Notes: generated by a model not told the origin, from the letters alone. DNA of 64,000 bases from Saccharopolyspora erythraea NRRL 2338 (GCF_000062885.1 NC_009142.1:7057584-7121583), one strand, 5' to 3'; shown: positions 32,151 to 41,856, numbered from the stretch's first letter. Numbers and translations are program-made.

Positions 32151-33719
32151 TCAGCCGGCACCGATACCGGTGATCGACCGGACCTCCATCTCCGCCGACC
32201 GGCGCCTGCTCACCTGTCCGCCGCCCAGCAGGGTGCCGGCGTAGCCGCACAGGAAAGAGACCGGGATGGAGACGATGCCCGGGTTGCTGAGCGGGAACCA
32301 CGCGAAGTCCACGCCGGGCGCGATCGAGTCCGGCGAGCCCGACACCACCGGCGAGAAGACCACCAGCAGCAGGCACGAACCCAGGCCGCCGTAGATGCCC
32401 CAGAGCGTGCCCCGGGTGTTGAACCGCCGCCAGAACAGCGAGAACAGCAGCGTCGAGAGGTTCGCCGAGGCCGCGAACGCGAACGCCAGCGCCACCAGGA
32501 ACGCGATGTTCTGCCCGTTGACCAGGATGCCGCCCGCGATGGCCGCCGCACCGATCACGACCGCCGTCACCCGCGCGACCCGCACCTCCGAGTCGGGGTC
32601 GGCCCTCCCGCCGCGCAGGATGTTGGCGTAGACGTCGTGGGCGAACGAAGCCGACGCCGTCAGAGTCAGGCCGGCGACCACGGCCAGGATCGTGGCGAAC
32701 GCGACCGCGGCGATGACACCGAGCAGCACCGTTCCGCCCACCCGGTAGGCCAGCAGCGGCGCCGCCGAGTTCTGCCCGCCCGGTGCCGCGAGGATCGCCT
32801 CGGTGCCGCTGACCGCGCCCGCGCCGTAGCCGATGACGAGCGTGCAGATGTAGAACAACGCCATCGTGCACGTCGCCCACACCACCGAACGCCGCGCCTG
32901 CCTGGCGTCGGGCACGGTGTAGAAGCGCATCAGCACGTGCGGCAGTCCGGCCACGCCGAGCACCAGCGCCAGGGACAGCGAGACGAAGTCGAGCTTCGTC
33001 ATGGCGTTCTCCCCGTACTGCGCCCCAGGATCGAAGATCCGCTCACCGAGCGGGTTCTTCTCCGCGGCCTGCTGGAGCAGCGAGGTGAGGCTGAACCCGA
33101 ACTTGCCGAGCAGGAACAGCGTGATCAGCAGGACGCACAGCATCAGCATCGCGGCCTTGATGATCTGCACCCACGTCGTGCCCTTCATGCCGCCGACCAG
33201 CACGTAGGCGACCATGACGAAGCCGACGACGGTGATCACGACGGCCTGGCCACCGCTGCTGTGCACGTCGAGCAGCAGCGCCACCAGCCCGCCCGCGCCC
33301 GCCATCTGCGCGATCATGTACGCCAGCGAGATCACGATGGTCGACACCGCGGAGGCGGCCCGAACCGGACGCTGCCGCATCCGGAAGCTGAGCACGTCGC
33401 CCATGGTGAACCGGCCGGTGTTGCGCGTGAGCTCGGCGACCAGCAGCAGGTTCACCAGCCAGCCGACGAGGAACCCGATGGAGTACAGGAACCCGTCGTA
33501 GCCGTACACCGCGATCGCCCCGGCGATGCCCAGGAAGGACGCCGCCGACAGGAAGTCGCCGGAGAGCGCGATTCCGTTCTGCGCGCCGTTGAAACCGCCG
33601 CCCGCGGCGTAGTAGTCCGACGTGGTGCCCATGCTGCTGGCCCGGTAGACCACGAACAGCGTGATCAGCACGAACACGCCGAAGATGCTGATGTTGAGCA
33701 CCGGGTTGGCCGCGATCAC
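32151..33719 (-). CDS. Sodium/solute symporter, acetate permease (ActP) type
   Basis: 522 aa from GTG 33719, overlapping the stop of the DUF485 gene (GTGA). Thirteen or so TM helices. SSS-family motifs include SDYYAAGGGFNGAQNGIALSGDFLSAASFLG near the N-terminus, GLPHVLMRFYTVPDARQARRS near the middle and SASANLSTLLFSLFWRRF-like text near TM11. The ActP subgroup takes up acetate, propionate or pyruvate by sodium or proton symport. The DUF485 partner next door is typical of acetate symporters (YjcH/ActP), which supports that substrate class. Confidence 0.85.
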   Translation of the reverse strand: MIAANPVLNISIFGVFVLITLFVVYRASSMGTTSDYYAAGGGFNGAQNGIALSGDFLSAASFLGIAGAIAVYGYDGFLYSIGFLVGWLVNLLLVAELTRNTGRFTMGDVLSFRMRQRPVRAASAVSTIVISLAYMIAQMAGAGGLVALLLDVHSSGGQAVVITVVGFVMVAYVLVGGMKGTTWVQIIKAAMLMLCVLLITLFLLGKFGFSLTSLLQQAAEKNPLGERIFDPGAQYGENAMTKLDFVSLSLALVLGVAGLPHVLMRFYTVPDARQARRSVVWATCTMALFYICTLVIGYGAGAVSGTEAILAAPGGQNSAAPLLAYRVGGTVLLGVIAAVAFATILAVVAGLTLTASASFAHDVYANILRGGRADPDSEVRVARVTAVVIGAAAIAGGILVNGQNIAFLVALAFAFAASANLSTLLFSLFWRRFNTRGTLWGIYGGLGSCLLLVVFSPVVSGSPDSIAPGVDFAWFPLSNPGIVSIPVSFLCGYAGTLLGGGQVSRRRSAEMEVRSITGIGAG

Positions 33720-34135
33720 CGCGGATCACCTCCGAGGTGGCGGTCGCGCAGCTCGGCGATCCGCGGGTCGAGCTCGCGGACCGCGAAGCGCACGTAGAGC
33801 GCGGTGATCAGCAGCGTCGAGGCGAACTGGCCGACGCCCATGACCAGCCCCACGTTGATCACGCCGGCCAGCCGGACCGACATGACGCCGGGGAAGTAGG
33901 CGGCCAGCACGACATAACCGAGGTACCAGACGAAGAACAGCACGCTCGTCGGGAAGACGAACGCGCGCAGCCGGTACTTCAGCTCGAGGAAGTCGGGGCT
34001 CTCGGCGATGCGGACGAAGTCCAGCGGGGCCTCCGGGTCCTGCGCCACCGACGTCTGGTCGATCGCACCGAAGGTGGCCGGTCGTCTCCCGCCCGCGGAT
34101 CTCGTCTGCGACGGGGACTGGGGTGCGTAGGGCAT
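33716..34135 (-). CDS. DUF485 membrane protein, symporter partner (YjcH-like)
   Basis: 139 aa, ATG 34135 with GGAAGGA three bases upstream. A soluble N-terminus of about 45 residues leads into DFVRIAESPDFLELKYRLRAFVFP, the DUF485 hallmark. Two TM helices follow (TSVLFFVWYLGYVVLAAYFPG and INVGLVMGVGQFASTLLITALY), and the tail is charged (RELDPRIAELRDR). DUF485 proteins are encoded directly before ActP-type symporters and probably assist them. Here they overlap by four bases. Confidence 0.9.
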   Translation of the reverse strand: MPYAPQSPSQTRSAGGRRPATFGAIDQTSVAQDPEAPLDFVRIAESPDFLELKYRLRAFVFPTSVLFFVWYLGYVVLAAYFPGVMSVRLAGVINVGLVMGVGQFASTLLITALYVRFAVRELDPRIAELRDRHLGGDPR

Positions 34136-34966
34136 GCGTCCTTCCAAGCGGTCTGTCGTCGCGCGTGCGGGACCACCGGGCGGCACCGCCTGCCGCCGCG
34201 GTTCGCGCGTTCCACGTTTTCGTACGGCTTCGCGAATCCCTTGGCGCCGACAACCGCGAGCTGGATGTCCCCAGCGACGCCAACAGCGCCGGAAGTTTAG
34301 CGACAGATCCGCGCAGCGGAAGATGCCGCAGCGACACAGCACACGCTTTGATGAATTCGTCGATCACGCACAGTTCCGGATCATGGTCGGAGCTGCTCGA
34401 ACACCTGCCCGGAACCCGCTTTCACCGCCACTCGGCGGATCGGTGTCGAGATCAAGTCGCCGCAGGTCAACAGCGTTGTTCCGGCAGCGCGCGGCGGCTC
34501 ATCGACGCGTGCGGAACGAGCCTGAACCGCTGTTCTAACCGAGTGATGCGCAATTCCCACCCATCAGGTGAAAAAGTGCTCCCCGCTCCGGGGACCCCGT
34601 TCACAATCGGTGTCCGCCGGTTCGGCGCCTCGGCGCCGACCTGACGCGAACGATCTTCTTCGCACGAAATATTGCTGGTCAGCAAGCTGAAACGAAGAAC
34701 GTCGGCTGATCGTTAGCGTCCTGTAGTCTTCTGCAACTGACAACCGGAGAGCAAAAGCGACCCGTGGGCGGATGCATACGCCACGGCAATCGCGACTTCA
34801 CACATTCGGGTGCAAAAACCGTGCCGGCCGGCCCGAAAGCATCCCGGAACGGCACTCGCCGCGCCGGGAGAACCGCCACGCAACAACGAACGATGGGCTG
34901 CACCTTGCCCACAGACGAACGCGCTGTTGGCGAAATCGATTCGACCGCGCGGGAAGGGACTGCGTC
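34136..34966. other. Long intergenic region before the conservon
   Basis: 831 nt without a convincing gene. The stretch 34500-34780 is less GC-rich and probably contains the conservon promoter. GGTTCGGCGCCTCGGCGCCGACC near 34619-34641 forms a small hairpin. Frames through this region are interrupted or have non-actinobacterial codon use. I see no repeat or RNA gene. Confidence 0.4.
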
Positions 34967-37900
34967 GTGAGCAGCGGATCCGACAACGCACCCGCGGCCG
35001 CGATCCGGGCGTCCGCGTGGTCGCGCGCCGCATGGCGGATCACGCAGTGGCGCAACTGGAGGCTGGCGTCCAAGCTGACCGCGGTCGTGCTCGTCCCGGC
35101 GGTCTTCGCGCTCAGCCTCGGCGTGCTGCAGATCCAGGACCAGATCGAGCACGCCTCGGGCTACGCCGAGATGGGCCGCGTGGTCACCGCGGCGGGGTCG
35201 GTGCGCACCACCGTCGGCCACCTGCAGGACGAGCGGACCCGTTCCGCGGAGTTCCTCGCGGGCGGCCACGTGGCGCCCCAGGCGCTGCAGGACCACTTCA
35301 CCACCACCGACCGCGCGCTGGACCACCACCTCCAGGTCTTGCGCACCCACGTCGGCGACAACGTCGTGGTGCGGCTAGCCCGCCAGGACGCCGACCGCAA
35401 GACCGCCGAGATCCCGCAGCTGCGCAAGCAGATCCTCGGCACCCACCTCGACCCCGGGGTGGCGGTCAACTCCTACACCGAGATCATCGGCGCGCTGCTG
35501 GCGCTGGACCGGGCGCTGGTCAGCCAGATCTCCTCCGCCGAGCTGACCGCCACCGCGATCAGCGTGCACGAGCTGGCCAAGATCGGCGAAGAGGTGCGGC
35601 TCCAGCAGGCCGTGGTCCTCATGGGGCTGACCCGCGACCGCCTCAACGCCAGGGACATGGCGCTGCTCGGCTCCAGCGAGGCGCGGCGGGCCGCGGCGCT
35701 GCGCGAGTTCCGCGCCACCGCCGCCCCGCAGGAGCGGATGGCCTACGACCGGATGTACCTCAGGCCGGAGGTCTCCAGCCGCGAGACCACGCTGCAGACG
35801 GCGATGACCGAACGCAGGCCGGGCGAGTCCGAGCTGTCGGCGATGCAGGTCGCCCCGGCGATGTGGGACAGCCAGTCGCGGGCGGCGCTCAGCGCGCTCG
35901 GGGACATCCAGTCCCGCTTGGAACAGCGGTTGCACGACACGGCGTTCGCCCTGCAGGACAACTCCAGCAACCTCGCGGGCCTGGAGTCGGTGATCCTGCT
36001 GACCGCGCTGATGCTCGCGGGTGCGGTCGCCGTCCTGGTCGCCCGGCAGCTGCTGGTGTCGCTGGCGCTGCTGCGCCGCAGCGCGCTGGACACCGCCAGC
36101 ACCCAGCTGCCGCAGGCGGTGTCGGACATCCTCGACGGGTACGACCCGGAGGAGATCGAGCAGGTGCCGGTGCACACCACCGAGGAGGTCGGCGAGGTCG
36201 CCAGGGCCTTCGACACCGTGCACTCCCAGGCGGTCGCCCTGGCCGCCGAGCAGGCCGGTCTGCGCCGCAGCTACAGCGACTCGTTCATCAACGTCTCGCG
36301 CCGCAGCCAGAGCCTCCTCGAACGCCAGCTCCGGCTCTTCGAGCAGCTCGAACGCGACGAGGAGGACCCCGACCAGCTCGCGACGCTGTTCCAGCTCGAC
36401 CACCTGGCCACCCGGATGCGGCGCAACAACGAGAACCTGATGGTGCTCTCCGGGTCCGACCTCGCCCGCCGGTTCACCCGGCCGGTCCCGCCCGCCGACC
36501 TGGTGCGCGCGGCGGTCTCCGAGATCGAGCACTACCCGCGGGTCATCGTGCAGCCGCTGCCGGAGGCCAGGGTCCTCGGCTACGCGGCCGGCGACCTGGT
36601 GCGCCTGCTCGCCGAGCTGCTGGACAACGCCGCGAACTTCTCGGCGCCGCAGACGAACGTGATGGTCACCGGGCACCGGCGCGGCGACGGGGAGCTGGTG
36701 ATCGACATCGTCGACCGGGGCATCGGCATGGGTGCCGACGAGCTGGACGCGGCCAACGACCGGCTCCTGAGCGACGGCGAGATCGAGCTGTCGACCTCCC
36801 GCCGGATGGGGTTGTTCGTGGTCGGCAGGCTGGCCGCCCGGCACGACATCGACGTCGAGCTGCACCCCGGCCCGGACGGCACCGGGCTGCGGGCCAGCGT
36901 CGGAGTGCGCGCGGAGCTGCTGGTCGAGCCGCCGCCGTCGACGGCGGCGGCCAGGGTCAACGGCGTCGTCCACAACGAGATGCCGGTGTCGCGGGCCAGG
37001 AGCGAGGACACCCTGGTCGAGGAGTTCGACTGGGACGCCGCCGAGCAGGACGCCACCGCGCATGAGACCGCCGGACACGACACCGCCGCACAGGCGCCTC
37101 CGGTGCGCAACGGCTTCCACCTGCTCAACCCGGAACCCGAAACCGAGGCGCGCGAACCGGTCATCCCCGCCCAGCCGTCCCCTCTCCCGCAACGGAGTCC
37201 TGGCGGTCACGGCAACAACGGGACGCCGCGGCACGAAAGCGTCAACGGCACACCGCAGCGCGCCACGAACGGCACGCCGCAGCACGAGAGCGCGGGTGGA
37301 CCACCCCAGCACGCGGCCCCCGGCACCACCGCGTTCCAGCCCGGCGCCAACGGCGCGGTCTTCCAGCCCGGCGCCAACGGCGCGGCCCTCCATGGCGGTG
37401 CGAACGGCGCGGCCTTCCACGGTGGTCCGAACGGTGCGGTTGCCCACGGCGGTCCGAACGGTGCCGCTTTCCACCGCGGTGCCAACGGAACGCGGTTCCA
37501 GCACCGCGCCGGCGGGGCGCAGGCCGGCACGAACGGCGCGCGCTTGCACGGCGGCGCGAACGGTGCACCGCAACAGCACGCGGCGCCGGTGCAGAACGGC
37601 CACGACCTCCCGACGCCCATTTTCGACGACCTCGCGTCCGCCTGGTTCCAGGTCTCGCAACCACCGGACCCGGACGGCGTGGACGGTGCGGGCAGCAGCG
37701 TCCGGTGGCCCGCGCGTCCCGCCGACGACGCGGACATCGCCACGCACACGCAGAAGTTCCCGGCCGCGCGCCCGGATTCCGAGCTGCCGCCGGTCGCACC
37801 GGCCGACGTGTTCGGGACCGCGGGCGACGCGGCGGACGGCACCGGCACCAACTGGGCCTTCACCAACGACCAGGCCCGCCGCCGCGCCGAGGAAGTCTCG

Positions 37901-38437
37901 GCCGCCGAGCCGGAGGACTACACCTCGGTCGGCCTGCCCCTCCGCGTCCCGCGGGCCAACCTGGTCGCGGGCAGCGCCGCCGGCGCCCACAACGGCGATC
38001 CGTCGCTCCTGCAACGCGATCCCGACGCCGCACGGGGCAGGCTGTCCAGCTTCCAGAACGGCCTGCGCCGGGGCCGCCACCGGCACGAGCCCACCGCGCA
38101 GGCCGCACCGCCAGCGCCGGAACAGGCCCCGCGGCTCGCCCTGCCCGCACCGGCGCCGGTGCCCGACGGCAGCGACGAACCGACGGAGCTGGTGCACCCG
38201 GTCGAGATCGAGAACGCGCCCGCTCCCCCCGACGAAGAGGTCGACTACACCTCCGCCGGTCTGCCCCGCAGGAGCCCGCGCGCGCAACTGCTGCCCAGCG
38301 CGAGCGCGGCCGGCCAGCCGGCCGCGGCGCCGCGGCGCGACGCCGACCAGATGCGCGGCAGGCTCACCAGCTTCCAGCGCGGTGTCCGCGAGGGCAAGCA
38401 CACCCTGCGCGAGCACGCCGACGGCACGGCCGAGTAG
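34967..38437 (+). CDS. Conservon sensor histidine kinase (CvnA type) with repeat-rich C-terminus
   Basis: 1156 aa from GTG 34967, preceded by GGGAAGGGA. TM1 is at about 37-55 and a nitrate/nitrite-sensor-like extracellular helical domain at about 60-335. TM2 (SVILLTALMLAGAVAVLV) is near 340-362, then a HAMP-like linker. The kinase core has SRRSQSLLERQLRLFEQLE in place of a normal H-box and the ATPase N-box LLAELLDNAANFSAP near 547 with DRGIGMG. The long disordered tail has Asn-Gly-Ala-rich repeats (about 785-872) and a motif found twice, near 983 and 1092: DYTSxGLPxRxPRA, then RGRLxSFQxGxR. It heads the four-gene conservon and probably signals through the GTPase module. Confidence 0.9.
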   Translation: MSSGSDNAPAAAIRASAWSRAAWRITQWRNWRLASKLTAVVLVPAVFALSLGVLQIQDQIEHASGYAEMGRVVTAAGSVRTTVGHLQDERTRSAEFLAGGHVAPQALQDHFTTTDRALDHHLQVLRTHVGDNVVVRLARQDADRKTAEIPQLRKQILGTHLDPGVAVNSYTEIIGALLALDRALVSQISSAELTATAISVHELAKIGEEVRLQQAVVLMGLTRDRLNARDMALLGSSEARRAAALREFRATAAPQERMAYDRMYLRPEVSSRETTLQTAMTERRPGESELSAMQVAPAMWDSQSRAALSALGDIQSRLEQRLHDTAFALQDNSSNLAGLESVILLTALMLAGAVAVLVARQLLVSLALLRRSALDTASTQLPQAVSDILDGYDPEEIEQVPVHTTEEVGEVARAFDTVHSQAVALAAEQAGLRRSYSDSFINVSRRSQSLLERQLRLFEQLERDEEDPDQLATLFQLDHLATRMRRNNENLMVLSGSDLARRFTRPVPPADLVRAAVSEIEHYPRVIVQPLPEARVLGYAAGDLVRLLAELLDNAANFSAPQTNVMVTGHRRGDGELVIDIVDRGIGMGADELDAANDRLLSDGEIELSTSRRMGLFVVGRLAARHDIDVELHPGPDGTGLRASVGVRAELLVEPPPSTAAARVNGVVHNEMPVSRARSEDTLVEEFDWDAAEQDATAHETAGHDTAAQAPPVRNGFHLLNPEPETEAREPVIPAQPSPLPQRSPGGHGNNGTPRHESVNGTPQRATNGTPQHESAGGPPQHAAPGTTAFQPGANGAVFQPGANGAALHGGANGAAFHGGPNGAVAHGGPNGAAFHRGANGTRFQHRAGGAQAGTNGARLHGGANGAPQQHAAPVQNGHDLPTPIFDDLASAWFQVSQPPDPDGVDGAGSSVRWPARPADDADIATHTQKFPAARPDSELPPVAPADVFGTAGDAADGTGTNWAFTNDQARRRAEEVSAAEPEDYTSVGLPLRVPRANLVAGSAAGAHNGDPSLLQRDPDAARGRLSSFQNGLRRGRHRHEPTAQAAPPAPEQAPRLALPAPAPVPDGSDEPTELVHPVEIENAPAPPDEEVDYTSAGLPRRSPRAQLLPSASAAGQPAAAPRRDADQMRGRLTSFQRGVREGKHTLREHADGTAE
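37322..37580 (+). repeat. Degenerate tandem repeat in the kinase tail
   Basis: About eight in-frame units of roughly 30 nt encode variants of FHGGANGAA (FQPGANGAV, LHGGANGAA, FHGGPNGAV, AHGGPNGAA, FHRGANGTR, LHGGANGAP). They lie in the C-terminal low-complexity region of the conservon kinase. Unit number is likely to vary between strains. Confidence 0.75.
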
Positions 38438-38482
38438 CGCCGGCGGCGGGGAGCACAACCAGTGAACAGGACAGGAGGCGGT

Positions 38483-38923
38483 ATGAACCCCCATCAACCC
38501 CAGCCGAGCCAGTTCGGCTGGCTGGTCACCGACTTCACCGAGAGGGTGCCCGGGGTGGCGCACGCGGTGGTGGTGTCCGCGGACGGGCTGCTGCTCACCG
38601 CGTCGGCGAAGCTGCCGACCGACCGGGCCGACCAGCTCGCCGCGGTGGCCTCGGGCCTGCTGAGCCTCACCCAGGGCGCCGCGAGGTGCTTCGAGGCGGG
38701 TGCGGTCACCGAGACGGTGGTGGAGATGGAGCGCGGCCTCATGCTCCAGATGGCGATCAGCGACGGCTCGTGCCTGACGGTGCTGGCCGCACCGCATTGC
38801 GACATGGGGCTGATCGCCTACGAGATGGCCATGCTCGTGGAGCGCGTCGGCCAGATCCTCACCCCCGAACTGCGTTCCCAGTTGCAGGGCTCGAATCGAG
38901 TGATGACCGGTCAGTCGGTGTGA
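38483..38923 (+). CDS. Conservon roadblock/LC7 protein (CvnB type)
   Basis: 146 aa from ATG 38483 (AGGAGG upstream); an in-frame GTG at 38462 is also possible. One roadblock/LC7 domain: FGWLVTDFTERVPGVAHAVVVSADGLLLTAS, LPTDRADQLAAVASGLLSLTQGA, then FEAGAVTETVVEMERGLMLQ and HCDMGLIAYEMAMLVERVG. Roadblock proteins regulate small GTPases and form dimers. In conservons this protein is thought to link the kinase to the GTPase. It is 45 bp after the kinase and 8 bp before the DUF742 gene. Confidence 0.9.
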   Translation: MNPHQPQPSQFGWLVTDFTERVPGVAHAVVVSADGLLLTASAKLPTDRADQLAAVASGLLSLTQGAARCFEAGAVTETVVEMERGLMLQMAISDGSCLTVLAAPHCDMGLIAYEMAMLVERVGQILTPELRSQLQGSNRVMTGQSV

Positions 38924-38930
38924 GGGCGCC

Positions 38931-39593
38931 ATGACCACAGGTTCGGACTCACCAGGGCGGCGGTCGTCCGACGCCGACGCGATGGCCGAGGTCTTCAGCC
39001 GGTTCACCCTGGACAGCGGTCGCGGCCGCAGGCGGCACCGCGCCGCCGACGAGGGCACCCAGCCCCGCGGTGCCGTCCATTCCCGCGTCCCCGCGCATTC
39101 CCGCGGGGACGCCCAGCACCACGTGGCCGCGCGCGAGTTCGACCAGCCCGCCAACGAGACGCCTTGGCCCGCGGAGGAACCGCTGGAGGACGAGGAGGCC
39201 GCCGACGCGGCGGAACCGCCCCCGCACGACCAGGTCGAAGGCGGTGCGGAGTCGGCCGCGGCCACCTACATCCGGCCCTACGCCTGGACCGGCGGGCGCA
39301 CGCGGTCGAACCACCGGCTGGAGCTGGAGACCCTGGTGTCCACCAGCGAGATGTGCCGGCCCGCGGTGCTGCAGCGGTTGGAGCACCACTCGATAGCCGG
39401 GCTCTGCCAGCACCCGCGGTCGGTGGCCGAGATCGGCGCGCTGCTGGGCGTGCCGCTGGGCGTCGTCCGGGTGCTGATCGGCGACATGGCGGACCTCGGG
39501 CTGATCACGGTGCACCGGACGGTCAGTGAGAACGGGAGCACCTCGCACCTGGACCTGATGGAGCGGGTGCTGAAGGGACTTCGCCGACTGTGA
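38931..39593 (+). CDS. Conservon DUF742 protein (CvnC type)
   Basis: 220 aa, ATG 38931. The N-terminal 110 residues are disordered and charged, about twice the usual extension, with His/Arg-rich and Glu/Ala-rich blocks. The DUF742 domain follows: YIRPYAWTGGRTRSNHRLELETLV, then a winged-helix-like part with LEHHSIAGLCQHPRSVAEIGALLGVPLGVVRVLIGDMADLGLI-type helices. DUF742 proteins occur almost only in actinobacterial conservons and may bind nucleic acid or the other partners. A 79-bp gap separates it from the GTPase. Confidence 0.9.
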   Translation: MTTGSDSPGRRSSDADAMAEVFSRFTLDSGRGRRRHRAADEGTQPRGAVHSRVPAHSRGDAQHHVAAREFDQPANETPWPAEEPLEDEEAADAAEPPPHDQVEGGAESAAATYIRPYAWTGGRTRSNHRLELETLVSTSEMCRPAVLQRLEHHSIAGLCQHPRSVAEIGALLGVPLGVVRVLIGDMADLGLITVHRTVSENGSTSHLDLMERVLKGLRRL

Positions 39594-39672
39594 TCCGCAT
39601 GGCTCCGTACCACGTGGCATAGCACTCGACCCCTGAGATCACCTGATCCGACAAACCTGAGGTGGCCTGACC

Positions 39673-40275
39673 ATGACATCTGAAACGCGTTCACGCCCCG
39701 CGCAGGCGCGCAGAACCGCGACGACGACCTCGGCGAAGATCGTCGTGGCCGGCGGCTTCGGAGTCGGCAAGACGACGTTCGTCGGTTCCGTGTCGGAAAT
39801 CGTGCCGCTGACCACCGAAGCCGTGATGACCGAGGCGAGCCGCGGCATCGACGACCTGCGCGCCACGCCGAACAAGCAGACCACGACCGTCGCCATGGAC
39901 TTCGGCAGGCTGTCGCTGGACTCCGACCTCATCCTCTACCTGTTCGGCACACCGGGGCAGCACCGGTTCTGGTTCATGTGGGACGACCTGGTGCGCGGCG
40001 CCATCGGCGCGGTGGTGCTGGTCGACACCCGCCGCCTCGCGGACTGCTTCTCGGCGATCGACTTCTTCGAGGACCGCGGGCTGCCCTACGTGGTCGGGCT
40101 GAACTGCTTCAACGCGCAGATGTACCACCGGATCGACGACGTCCGCGAGGCGATCGCGGTCGGCGCGCACGTCCCGATCGTCACCTGCGACGCGCGCAAC
40201 CGCGAGTCCACCAAGCAGGCGCTGATCGTGCTCGTCGAGTACGCCATGCGGTGGTGGGTGCAGCGCGGTTCCTAG
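39673..40275 (+). CDS. Conservon small GTPase (CvnD type)
   Basis: 200 aa, ATG 39673. The P-loop GGFGVGKTT is near residues 27-35. A switch I region is around PLTTEAVMTEAS and G3-like FGTPGQHRFWFMWDDLVRGA is near 95-114. The usual NKxD guanine motif is replaced by GLNCFNAQMYH, as in other conservon GTPases, and TCDARNR serves as G5. It ends the operon; a strong hairpin terminator follows at 40335. The module acts at the membrane near the kinase. Confidence 0.92.
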   Translation: MTSETRSRPAQARRTATTTSAKIVVAGGFGVGKTTFVGSVSEIVPLTTEAVMTEASRGIDDLRATPNKQTTTVAMDFGRLSLDSDLILYLFGTPGQHRFWFMWDDLVRGAIGAVVLVDTRRLADCFSAIDFFEDRGLPYVVGLNCFNAQMYHRIDDVREAIAVGAHVPIVTCDARNRESTKQALIVLVEYAMRWWVQRGS

Positions 40276-40334
40276 CCGCCAGCCGGAATGCGCGCAGCCA
40301 GGCGACTGCCGGCGCGTCACCGGCAGAGGCGCGC

Positions 40335-40376
40335 GCAAGGGAACTTCCCGCCGGGGGGACGAGAAAGTTCCCTTGC
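40335..40376. terminator. Hairpin terminator between conservon and HtrA gene
   Basis: GCAAGGGAACTT (40335-40346) pairs perfectly with AAGTTCCCTTGC (40365-40376) between convergent genes, so it can serve both. Confidence 0.75.
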
Positions 40377-40478
40377 TGTCCGAGGAGTTGGGCAGCGCCG
40401 TCCGGTCCTGCCGCCACCGCGAGGCGGTGCCGATGACCGAAAACCGGTGCTGCGACAGGGGAATCACCTCCTTTCCCG

Positions 40479-41768
40479 TCACCCGCCGTACGGGAGCTCT
40501 CCCTCCGGCCAGTACGGGCGCTGCTGCTGCTGGGGGTAGGGGTTCTGCTGCGGCGCTTCGCCGGACGTGGTCTGGGGTGCCCTGTCCTCGACGCTGCCGA
40601 GCGTCACCTCGACCTGCCGCGGGTTCTCACCGCGGGAGTCGCCCACCGTGAGCGTGACCTTCGAACCCGGCGCGTGCGCGCCGATCTGCGCCATCAGGTC
40701 CGTGAACGCGGTGACGGACTTGTCCCCGACCTTCAGGATCGTCTCGCCCTCCTTGATCCCGGCCTCGTCCGCCGCGCCGCCCGCGACGACCTGACTGACC
40801 GTGGCGTGCCCCTCGACGCCGTCGGTTCCCGTGACGCCGAGCTGCGGCTTGGTCGCCACGCCCTTGGCCATGATCTCGTCGGCCACCCGGGCGGCGGTGT
40901 CGACCGGGATGGCGAAGCCGAGCCCGATGTTGCCCGCCGACGAGCCGCGCCCTCCGCCCTGGCCGGACAGGATGCTGGAGTTGATGCCGATCACCTGGCC
41001 GTCGAGGTTGACCAGCGGGCCACCGGAGTTGCCCGGGTTGATCGAGGCGTCGGTCTGGATGCCGTTGTAGACGACGGCTTCGCCGTTGTCGCCGGAGACC
41101 TCGACGGTCCGGTCCATCGCGCTGACGATCCCGGAGGTGACGGTGCCCTCCAGCCCAAGCGGCGAGCCGATCGCCACCACCGGCTGCCCGACCTTCAGCG
41201 CGGAGGACTTGCCGAGCTGGGCGGGCACGAGCCCGTCGACCTGGTCGAGCTTGATCACGGCGAGGTCGTAGGACGGCGCGGTGCCGACCACTTTCGCCGA
41301 GGTCTTGCGGCCGTCCGAGAGCGTCACGGTGATCTCGCCCTGGTCCGCGACGACGTGGTTGTTGGTCAGCACGTAGCCGTCGGCGGTGAGCACCACCCCG
41401 GTGCCCTCCGAGCCGCCGGTGCGGGACTTCACCGAGATGTCCACCGTGCTGGCCGAGACCTTCTCCGCGGCGAACTGCGCGGTGCCGGTCTGCGCGCTGA
41501 CCTGCCGGCCCTGGACGGGGTCCTGCTGGCTCAGCGGCGAGGTGCCGCCCGTCCCCTGGGCGAGCAGGTACCCGCCGCCGGTGCCCGCCGCGCCGCCGAC
41601 CAGACCGGCTATCAGCGCGGCCGCGACTATCCCGCCGCTCACGCGTCTGCTCTTGGGCGGTGGCGGCGCCGGAGCGGTGTGCTGGAAGGCCGGCCCAGCG
41701 GGCGTGGTGCCGGGTCCGTGCTGGGAGGCGTCGTGGTTGTGGGGCGCTGGCGTCTCGTCTGGTCTCAT
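40479..41768 (-). CDS. HtrA/DegP-like serine protease with PDZ domain
   Basis: 429 aa, ATG 41768. A cytoplasmic Pro/His-rich N-terminus of about 40 residues leads to one TM helix (VSGGIVAAALIAGLVGGAAG), so the protease faces outside. Trypsin-like triad: His in YVLTNNHVVAD, Asp in APSYDLAVIKLD and Ser in INPGNSGGPLVNLDG. A single C-terminal PDZ domain follows (LGVTGTDGVEGHATVSQVVAGG, AGIKEGETILKVGDKSV). The tail is Gln/Pro-rich. It degrades misfolded envelope proteins or processes anti-sigma factors. Confidence 0.93.
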   Translation of the reverse strand: MRPDETPAPHNHDASQHGPGTTPAGPAFQHTAPAPPPPKSRRVSGGIVAAALIAGLVGGAAGTGGGYLLAQGTGGTSPLSQQDPVQGRQVSAQTGTAQFAAEKVSASTVDISVKSRTGGSEGTGVVLTADGYVLTNNHVVADQGEITVTLSDGRKTSAKVVGTAPSYDLAVIKLDQVDGLVPAQLGKSSALKVGQPVVAIGSPLGLEGTVTSGIVSAMDRTVEVSGDNGEAVVYNGIQTDASINPGNSGGPLVNLDGQVIGINSSILSGQGGGRGSSAGNIGLGFAIPVDTAARVADEIMAKGVATKPQLGVTGTDGVEGHATVSQVVAGGAADEAGIKEGETILKVGDKSVTAFTDLMAQIGAHAPGSKVTLTVGDSRGENPRQVEVTLGSVEDRAPQTTSGEAPQQNPYPQQQQRPYWPEGELPYGG

Positions 41769-41856
41769 GCGGCTGACAGTGCCCGCCGATGCTGAGAACA
41801 AGCTATGGATTCCCTGTCGAATCCCACCCCAAGTCGGGCGTGGTGGTGCCGGATTC

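Noticed and set aside
34123-34644. Possible plus-strand gene in the gap before the conservon
   Set aside because: Low GC at third positions, no ribosome site and no recognisable sequence.
35375-39265. Very long open frame (about 1,296 codons) antisense to the conservon
   Set aside because: It mirrors the GC-rich third positions of the sense genes, has no domain-like sequence and crosses gene borders. It is a shadow frame.
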